Part shown: positions 7,885 to 13,642 of the stretch, one piece after another
Position numbering within the stretch: the first letter of the stretch is position 1
Layout of the letters: each line of letters begins with the position of its first letter
Made by a program: the position numbers and the translations under genes
The notes under the pieces: generated by a model
The model's database searches: none
Told to the model about the DNA's origin: nothing
Seen by the model: the letters and a program-made list of their open reading frames with translations, nothing else
NCBI GenBank assembly: GCA_016929205.1
Contig: JAFGJF010000671.1
Span: forward strand, 1 to 16,046
Length of the DNA stretch: 16,046 bases
Direction: 5' to 3'
DNA from: Anaerolineae bacterium
GTDB lineage: Bacteria > Chloroflexota > Anaerolineae > JAFGEY01

Positions 7885-9368
7885 GGCAATGCCTCCTCAC
7901 AAAGCTCCGTCATCATCAACGCGCTGCAGATCGCCGACTCGACCACCTTGACCGGTGTGTAAAGACACTTGCCAATCCATAGAGCAGGCAACTCGGTCAT
8001 ACACTCGAGTAACTTTTTCCGCCCTCGGACGAGAACAGATCGATCTATAGGCTCTACACTGCGGTCGTACACACTCAATGCCTGTAAACAATAGGCCGTT
8101 TCTTCGGCAGTCGAGCCGTCATAGTACCCCCACCCGCCATCAAGCCGCTGCATTCCCAAGATCCATTCGACCGCGCTTTTTGCCAAATCATTGTCGGTGC
8201 CCACCAGGGCGATCACGGCGTGACCCGTTGCGTAATAGGGCGACGCATGCCATTTGTCCTTCCAATACCCGCCATCCCTTTGTTCATTGCGCAGCCATGT
8301 TACAATCTTGGTCGTATCTACCTCATCTACTCCTTTGAGCGCTTCCAAAACGTGAATATTGGCACTCGTACTGGGATCGCGTTCAACAAGATAACAGACA
8401 AAATACCGGTCTCGTTCGAACTGTCTGAGATACTGTACATCAGGATCCAAACCGGCCTGCCCCAAAATCCTGAAAACAATCGCCGTTTCATCCGCGTCCA
8501 AAACCGAATATCCCGAATCGAATCCCGCACCGTTGCCGTGATTCCACGTTGCCTGCAGGTCTTCTATGTGGCGGCCTACCTGCTCATCGCGATTCATTAT
8601 CTCAGGCCCGGCCAAGAACAGATTCCACAAACACCAAGCAGTCTCAAAAGTGTCGAACGAAAACACTTGTGGCGCTTTGCCGTCATAAACTTGGGCCACT
8701 TGGGCAATATAATGTCGTGCGAGTGCGTTACCAGGATCTTTGGTCAATAAATAAGCAGTGGCTGAAGGCGACATCGCCACGCTGCCATTGCGCTCAAGAA
8801 GAAACTCGGGCTCCTGTACATCAAAGACGTCGCCCATAGATTCCAGAGAAAATGCCAAAGGGCTACTTTTCGTGTAACGCATATTTGGCGGAATCTTGGC
8901 TAATTTTTTTTCGCGCATTCCCTCATATCGCTTAAATCCCAAGTAAGGCAGTTTGAGTCCTAACGCCCGGCACCGCTCAAGTACAGCCGGTATAATGACT
9001 TCAAACCCTATTGTCTCGTGCTCATTCTCCAACCGGACAACCCTCTGCCAAACGTACTCAAGCCCTCTTTCAATGGCCTCTCTGGCATACTCGTCTGGCC
9101 ACTCGGCCAAAGCTAGAATAGCGGATAGGGTGGAGATGATTCGATCATGGACATATTCTATTTCTCCACCCCAACTGCCATCAGAATGTTGGTTTTGCTT
9201 AACCCAATCCAAGGCTTTTGGAAAAGCCGGCACAGTATGATCTCTTTCTGCCGGAATACGAGCCAGCCAAGCTGTATCGTATACAGTAGGAAACATCGTC
9301 CCACAGCGGCCAATACCAATGGTATCGATGATCGATCGTTGAATCTGTTCAACTGTTAAATTTGACAC
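7881..9368 (-). CDS. Class II diterpene cyclase (Rv3377c / kolavenyl- or halimadienyl-diphosphate synthase type)
   Basis: 495 residues. It most likely cyclises geranylgeranyl diphosphate by protonation to a bicyclic (halimane, clerodane or labdane) diphosphate. Family marks are YDTAW at 30-34, DGSWG at 63-67, GFEVIIPAVLERCRALGL at 121-138 (close to the plant copalyl-diphosphate-synthase block), NGSVAMSPSATAY at 194-206, HASPYYATGHAV at 374-385, DGGWGYYDG with TAEETAYCLQAL at 410-431, and LWIGKCLY at 463-470. From memory, M. tuberculosis Rv3377c has nearly the same length (501) and the same blocks in order. The acid motif reads DADET at 291-295: the middle Asp (293, the general acid) is kept, but the fourth position is Glu rather than the usual Asp. 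No DDxxD class I motif is evident. It starts with GTG after a G-rich stretch, 45 bases behind the second terpene gene. The exact product cannot be told from sequence. Confidence 0.9.
   Translation of the reverse strand: MSNLTVEQIQRSIIDTIGIGRCGTMFPTVYDTAWLARIPAERDHTVPAFPKALDWVKQNQHSDGSWGGEIEYVHDRIISTLSAILALAEWPDEYAREAIERGLEYVWQRVVRLENEHETIGFEVIIPAVLERCRALGLKLPYLGFKRYEGMREKKLAKIPPNMRYTKSSPLAFSLESMGDVFDVQEPEFLLERNGSVAMSPSATAYLLTKDPGNALARHYIAQVAQVYDGKAPQVFSFDTFETAWCLWNLFLAGPEIMNRDEQVGRHIEDLQATWNHGNGAGFDSGYSVLDADETAIVFRILGQAGLDPDVQYLRQFERDRYFVCYLVERDPSTSANIHVLEALKGVDEVDTTKIVTWLRNEQRDGGYWKDKWHASPYYATGHAVIALVGTDNDLAKSAVEWILGMQRLDGGWGYYDGSTAEETAYCLQALSVYDRSVEPIDRSVLVRGRKKLLECMTELPALWIGKCLYTPVKVVESAICSALMMTELCEEALP
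7892..7898 (-). promoter_or_regulatory. Ribosome binding site supporting the GTG start at 7884
   Basis: GAGGAGG on the minus strand lies seven bases before the GTG at 7882-7884 and inside the end of the cyclase gene. It supports the non-ATG start and the four-base overlap. Confidence 0.65.
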
Positions 9369-9413
9369 CTATCCCCCCGAGTACAATGAAATCTACAATT
9401 TGAAAAAGCCCAT

Positions 9414-10373
9414 CTAGCCGGCCTGGTTATCCCACCCGGCAAGCAGGTGAACCTGAGGTACAGGATGCCAAAAAGCACCCGGCTCGTAACAACGCCCTAT
9501 GCCAATAACACCATCTCGATTCAACCGATAGAACATTTGTACCTCGCTAAATGCATCAGGTGACAAAGCACTGTAATCACGGTGTGTTCCCGCCCTGGCA
9601 AACAGGTGATCATACAAAATACTTTTTAACTGCTTGGACGAAAAATCAAAAGATAGGCCAACTGTAAAATACAAATCTGCGTGACCGTCGAGCAAAGGTG
9701 GGAATACCCAGGTTCGGAGCCGATTAAACGTGATGTAAATATCTACCGGAGAAACGGGCTCACCATAATATAACTCGACAACTTGATCCTTGTTCGGCAC
9801 CACGCCATGTTCCTGATAGTATCGTACTACCTGCTCGAAAATCGGCGTCATCTGATCTTGTTCAGAGTTGAATCCCCAAAAGAGGACGTGTTGATCGTTC
9901 TCTTTTGTCTGTTCCTCAACCCGATCAAACAGCTCAAGCGCATCTTTGTATCCTAGTTCCTGCAATACCCGACGATAGTTTCCAAAAAAACGGACGCGAA
10001 CGCCATACTCGTCGTAAAACGCCAAGAACTCGGGGCTTGCAGCAATTCTTTCCATACCGCTTGTCAAAGCCAAAGGTAAATAACGGTTTCCTTGTCCGTC
10101 AAGTTGACTGGGAATAACAGCGTGCGTCAGAAGCGTAGACACGCCGTGTTCGAAAAACAACTTTGTAATTTCCAAAAAGCGCTGGCCGCCATACTTTAGG
10201 TACTCCTCCCAATAAGAACGATCGGTCGGCCAACGATCGAGATGGTTGAGAATAAACCATCTTTTCGTTCCTCCTGCTGCAAAGACAACGGTTTTTAGTC
10301 CGTGCTCGCGAACAACCCGTGCGACTTGGGGTACAGTGAGGCTCTGAAACCAGGCCATGTCCTTTGCAGTCAT
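9414..10373 (-). CDS. Tuberculosinol/kolavelool synthase-like diterpene enzyme (Rv3378c family)
   Basis: 319 residues from the chosen start. The family has a cis-prenyltransferase-like fold and converts a bicyclic diterpene diphosphate into an alcohol. The match to M. tuberculosis Rv3378c, recalled from memory, runs along the whole protein: GGTKRWF at 34-40, EHG at 75-77, a GNRYLPLAL segment at 95-103, LAFYDEYGVRVRFFGNYRRVL at 117-137, YYGE at 202-205, DLYFTVGLS at 233-241, SILYDHLF at 251-258, DYSALS at 266-271 and GVIGIG at 288-293. The ATG at 10371-10373 follows AGAGAGG and gives 21 N-terminal residues that align without gaps; an ATG eight codons upstream (10397) has only a weak ribosome site. 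Oddity: residue 34 is Gly where Rv3378c has the essential Asp34, and the DDLLD cluster is reduced to a single Asp. The gene directly precedes the cyclase, so the two should form one pathway. Confidence 0.87.
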   Translation of the reverse strand: MTAKDMAWFQSLTVPQVARVVREHGLKTVVFAAGGTKRWFILNHLDRWPTDRSYWEEYLKYGGQRFLEITKLFFEHGVSTLLTHAVIPSQLDGQGNRYLPLALTSGMERIAASPEFLAFYDEYGVRVRFFGNYRRVLQELGYKDALELFDRVEEQTKENDQHVLFWGFNSEQDQMTPIFEQVVRYYQEHGVVPNKDQVVELYYGEPVSPVDIYITFNRLRTWVFPPLLDGHADLYFTVGLSFDFSSKQLKSILYDHLFARAGTHRDYSALSPDAFSEVQMFYRLNRDGVIGIGRCYEPGAFWHPVPQVHLLAGWDNQAG

Positions 10374-10377
10374 TTTT

Positions 10378-10384
10378 CCTCTCT
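10378..10384 (-). promoter_or_regulatory. Ribosome binding site deciding the start at 10373
   Basis: AGAGAGG on the minus strand ends four bases before the ATG at 10371-10373. The upstream in-frame ATG (10395-10397) has only GGATTGAA before it, so the later start is preferred. Confidence 0.5.
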
Positions 10385-10398
10385 CTAGCTCGATCATT

Positions 10399-12576
10399 TC
10401 AATCCGAATCCGGTTTCTTTGTCAAAGGCAAACTCTCAGACGTTACCAAACGGATTGCCAGTTCGTCCAGTTCTAGCGTCTGTCGTATCTCATCTGCTGC
10501 CGTTCGAAGCACTGCTCGCAGATCCAACGGCTCCCGTATGCGGGCAGCAGCTTGAGCAATAAGCCGCTCGCGAGCCTCGCGGCGCTGCGCATCGCGGTAG
10601 AGCTGCGCGCCCTCCAGGGCCACGTTCAACTGCTCGGCCATCGCGCTGAGCAGATCGATCTCGTCTTCTGTCCACGCGCTGCCGTCCGGCTTGCGGCCAT
10701 CGATCACGCCTACCACCTGGTCGCGCACCCGGACGGGGATGGCCAACGTCGTGCCGTCGCTGCCGGGCGATTGTTGCCCGGTGTGCAGGGTCGTTTGCAT
10801 CTCGGGCCGCCACAGATCGGCGGCGAGGTCCGTTTTCTGACGATCGCTCAAGAATCCCAGGTCGGGCTGGGCCGAAAGCAAATTTTGCCACGCCTCGCGG
10901 GTCATCTCGCCGTAAGCACGACGTTCAGCTTCCAGGCTGGTCTCGACCTGTTGAAAGAGGCGCGCGTTGCGCACCGCATTGGCCACCTGGTCGGCGACGG
11001 TCTGAAGCACGGACACGTCCTCCTCGCTAAAGAACGCTTCCTGCTCGCTCTGCACGGTCATCGCGCCCAAGACCTCGGTCCCGGCGCGCAGCGGCAGGGC
11101 CAGCTCGGAGCGCGTGTCCGGCAGGTAGGGGTTGTCGAAACGGACCGCGGCATCACCGACGTCGAGCTGGATGTCAGCCTGCCCGCTGATCACGCAGCGG
11201 CCGATCATCGACTCACCGCCGACCGGCAGCCACCAGTTCCGGGCCAGCATCTGCCGCCCTGCCTCTCCCGAGCCGGCACGCAAGACCGCATTCTCCCCGG
11301 TCTCATCGACCAGGAATACGCCCACGTAGTACAGCCTGAACCGTTCCTGCATCAACTCGACCACCTGGGGCAGCAGCACGTCCAGATCGAGCACGGCCGT
11401 CGTCGCCCTGGACACCTCGGCTGCCGTGAGCAGCCCCTGGGTGCGCTCGGCCACTCGTTGCTCCAGGCCGGCTAACGTCTCGCGCAACTGCGCGGTCATG
11501 CTGTTGAACGCCCGGGCCAGATCGACGACCTCGGCGGGCCCTTGCGGCGCAGCCTGCAGCGCTATCTCACCTTCGGCAATCCGGCCGGCGGTGGCGGTCA
11601 GGTTGAGCAAAGGCAAAGTCAGGCGGCGGGCGAGATAGATTGCAGCCAAGCCGACGACAACGGCCACAACGACGATCATGATGATCGAAGTCAGGATGCT
11701 CCGAATAAGCGGCCGGGTTCCCTCCTGTACCGGCAGCTCGATGACGACGGCCCAGTCCGGCACGCCCAGCGACACATAGGTGCCCACGACTCTGGTCCCG
11801 TCGATCCCCTGGAACGCGCCGGTCATGGCCTGACCGGCCGGGACGGGATCGTTGACGAATCGAGCAACCAGGTCCAATTGGCCGATGTTCTCACCGCGCA
11901 GGACGCGCGAGACATCACCAAAGGCAAGCAGGTTGCCCTGCCCGTCGACCACGTAGGCCAGGCCCGTCTGACCGACCTCCAGCCTGCCGACCAGGTCCCA
12001 CATGAACTTGAGGTTCACCTCGGCCAACAACGCGCCCTGCAAATCGCCAAACACATCGCGGGACGGAACGGCCATAATCACCAGCGGCTCGCTGGTTACA
12101 TCGTCGACGTAGACCGGGCTGATATACCTCTCTCCCTGCCCGATCCGGGCAAACCAGCCGCTTTCGGCCCGATCGACAGGGCTTGATGACAAAGATTGCG
12201 AGAGGCGGGAGAGACCGGCCAACTCCTGTCCTTGTGAATTCAGAAAAACCAACTGCCGGAAGGCAGGTTGCAATCCCAGCACGTTGGCCAGAACCTGTTC
12301 CTGATCCTGTCGAGAGGCAGATGCAAGATCGCCGAGTTTGGCCGCCGTTTCCAAAACATCGAACCTGGTCTGGATAAAACTGACAACCGTATTAGCCGCC
12401 TTCCTGGCGACAAGCTGCTGTTGGCTGTCAATCGCCTGATTTCCTGCCTGGATCAAAGCGACCAACTGCGGGATGTAGGCAATAAGCAGGGCAGCCAGGG
12501 TCAAAGACAGGAAAGCGATGACCAGCGTTGCAGCCAAACTCCGCGCCGTCTCGGGCTTTTTCTCTTGCATAGACAT
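10399..12576 (-). CDS. Cache-HAMP-GAF membrane receptor without output domain
   Basis: 725 residues in a classic receptor layout: helix (12-36), extracytoplasmic double-Cache domain (about 45-285; FRQLVFLNSQGQELA, then YISPVYVDD, GDLQGALLAEVNL, GLAYVVDGQGNLLA, and DWAVVIELP at the end), second helix (292-316), HAMP (about 314-366, with LARAFNSMTAQLR), coiled coil (369-388), GAF-A (395-540, including GGESMIGRC and FDNPYLPDTRSELALPLR), linker EAWQNLLSAQPDLGF, compact GAF-B (585-660) and the shared C-terminal stub (668-711). The Cache domain should bind a small organic ligand, perhaps delivered by the lipoprotein encoded just upstream (inference). It lacks any kinase, GGDEF or methyl-accepting output. 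GAF-A resembles that of the 570-3353 receptor rather than the membrane-bundle proteins, including Cys461. The ATG is preceded by GAGAGGTGAG and lies 27 bases after the lipoprotein gene. Confidence 0.92.
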   Translation of the reverse strand: MSMQEKKPETARSLAATLVIAFLSLTLAALLIAYIPQLVALIQAGNQAIDSQQQLVARKAANTVVSFIQTRFDVLETAAKLGDLASASRQDQEQVLANVLGLQPAFRQLVFLNSQGQELAGLSRLSQSLSSSPVDRAESGWFARIGQGERYISPVYVDDVTSEPLVIMAVPSRDVFGDLQGALLAEVNLKFMWDLVGRLEVGQTGLAYVVDGQGNLLAFGDVSRVLRGENIGQLDLVARFVNDPVPAGQAMTGAFQGIDGTRVVGTYVSLGVPDWAVVIELPVQEGTRPLIRSILTSIIMIVVVAVVVGLAAIYLARRLTLPLLNLTATAGRIAEGEIALQAAPQGPAEVVDLARAFNSMTAQLRETLAGLEQRVAERTQGLLTAAEVSRATTAVLDLDVLLPQVVELMQERFRLYYVGVFLVDETGENAVLRAGSGEAGRQMLARNWWLPVGGESMIGRCVISGQADIQLDVGDAAVRFDNPYLPDTRSELALPLRAGTEVLGAMTVQSEQEAFFSEEDVSVLQTVADQVANAVRNARLFQQVETSLEAERRAYGEMTREAWQNLLSAQPDLGFLSDRQKTDLAADLWRPEMQTTLHTGQQSPGSDGTTLAIPVRVRDQVVGVIDGRKPDGSAWTEDEIDLLSAMAEQLNVALEGAQLYRDAQRREARERLIAQAAARIREPLDLRAVLRTAADEIRQTLELDELAIRLVTSESLPLTKKPDSD
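10580..10626. repeat. 47-base exact repeat, copy 1 (GAF-B/C-terminal stub coding)
   Basis: Identical over 47 bases to 13806-13852. It encodes the end of the GAF-B helix and the start of the stub (around VALEGAQLYRDAQRR). The flanking 200 bases are also strongly similar, so the two paralogous genes share a recently duplicated or converted 3' segment. Confidence 0.85.
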
Positions 12577-12603
12577 CGTCTCACCTCTCGCTGATATAAA
12601 CGC

Positions 12604-13614
12604 TTAACGGATGATCTCATCTGCCTGGGCCAGCAGGCTTTCAGGCACGGTCAGTCCCATCGCTTGTGCCGCCTTGTAGTCAATTTGAATGAAATTCTCT
12701 GGAGAAACGACGGGGATCGTACCGGCCGGCGTCCCCTTGAGAACCTTGTCAGCTAGCGGCGCTGCCAGTTTACCCGAATCCAACGTGCCGGGAACCACCC
12801 CAAAAAGCGAATCGTAGCCTTCCACCGACATGAACGCTCCACCAATGGGCACCTTGTGCGCGTGGGCAAATTTACCCATCACCAAAAATGGCGCTGGGGT
12901 GACGGCGATCGGCTCTGAAAGAAACAAAATCGCATCTATGCCCAGATCAGCCTGTTTCGCGCGCACGTCGAGTTCCGCCTGGAGTTCGGCAGCATCGTCG
13001 GCAGGAAACTCGATCAAGGTGACACCCGCCGCCTCTGCTGCCGGGCGTAAGACCGCCAGTTGGCTGTCTATGATCGGATACCCACGCTGGTAGGGGATCC
13101 ACATACGCCTGGCCTCAGGTGCGATGGCACGCATAATCTCAAACCGCTTGACCGCAATGTCTGGGGCAGGATAGCGCACCCCGGTCATGTTGCCACCCGG
13201 TTCGCGCACGCTCTCGACCAGCCCCGTTTCCTCAATCACTGCAAAGCTAAATACCACTGGGATGCCCGTCCCTTGGGTGATGCTTTTGGCCTCAAGCGAA
13301 GCCTCGGTGGGAAAGACCAGGATCAAGTCTACCTCGTCGGCGACGAATTTCTCGAGCACACTCCTGTAAACAGCCATGTCAAAGTCCGTCTCTTGGACAT
13401 CATAGACGATGTTTTCCCCCTCGACGTAACCCAACTCGGCCATGCCTTCCTTAAAGCCTTTGGTAATGTCGAAAACATAACTCAGGCCAGCCAGGACCCC
13501 AACCCGATATACCTTGGGTTTTTTGACATCACAGCCACCCACAAGCAGAGCTAACACGACCAGACCAACCAACAAAACCCGGCCCCCCCGGCACAAGTAT
13601 CTTTTCTCCGTCAT
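12604..13614 (-). CDS. ABC_sub_bind (PF04392-type) solute-binding lipoprotein
   Basis: 336 residues. The signal segment (about 12-27) ends in LLVGGC, so Cys28 should be lipidated. The mature part has the type 1 periplasmic-binding-protein layout of the ABC_sub_bind family: VYRVGVLAGLSYVFD opening, FKEGMAELGYVEGENIVYD, a VDLILVFPTEASLEAK strand, GIPVVFSFAVIEETGLVES, PGGNMTGVRYP, and the typical ending ADKVLKGTPAGTIPVV followed by KAAQAMGLTVPESLLAQADEIIR. Ligands of this family are poorly known. No permease or ATPase is nearby; the gene sits between a membrane GAF protein and a Cache receptor, exactly as the unrelated NMT1-like lipoprotein does further along. The start at 13614 has AGGAGA eight bases upstream; an upstream ATG at 13683 would add 23 non-signal residues and overlap the preceding gene by 41 bases. 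A run of seven G lies in the signal-peptide coding region. Confidence 0.88.
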   Translation of the reverse strand: MTEKRYLCRGGRVLLVGLVVLALLVGGCDVKKPKVYRVGVLAGLSYVFDITKGFKEGMAELGYVEGENIVYDVQETDFDMAVYRSVLEKFVADEVDLILVFPTEASLEAKSITQGTGIPVVFSFAVIEETGLVESVREPGGNMTGVRYPAPDIAVKRFEIMRAIAPEARRMWIPYQRGYPIIDSQLAVLRPAAEAAGVTLIEFPADDAAELQAELDVRAKQADLGIDAILFLSEPIAVTPAPFLVMGKFAHAHKVPIGGAFMSVEGYDSLFGVVPGTLDSGKLAAPLADKVLKGTPAGTIPVVSPENFIQIDYKAAQAMGLTVPESLLAQADEIIR

Positions 13615-13622
13615 TTGGTTTT

Positions 13623-13628
13623 TCTCCT
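13623..13628 (-). promoter_or_regulatory. Ribosome binding site deciding the start at 13614
   Basis: AGGAGA on the minus strand stands eight bases before the ATG at 13612-13614. It supports this start over the in-frame ATG at 13683, which lies within the preceding gene. Confidence 0.65.
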
Positions 13629-13642
13629 GTTCACAAAACCGG

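Noticed and set aside
9369..9413. Internal promoter or terminator between the two terpene genes
   Set aside because: The 45 bases show no convincing -35/-10 pair and no stem-loop followed by a T run. The 49 bases at 3354-3402 are equally unremarkable.
10374..10397. Upstream start (10397) for the tuberculosinol-synthase-like gene
   Set aside because: It has a weaker ribosome site and adds eight residues not matched in Rv3378c. It is still possible as a secondary start.
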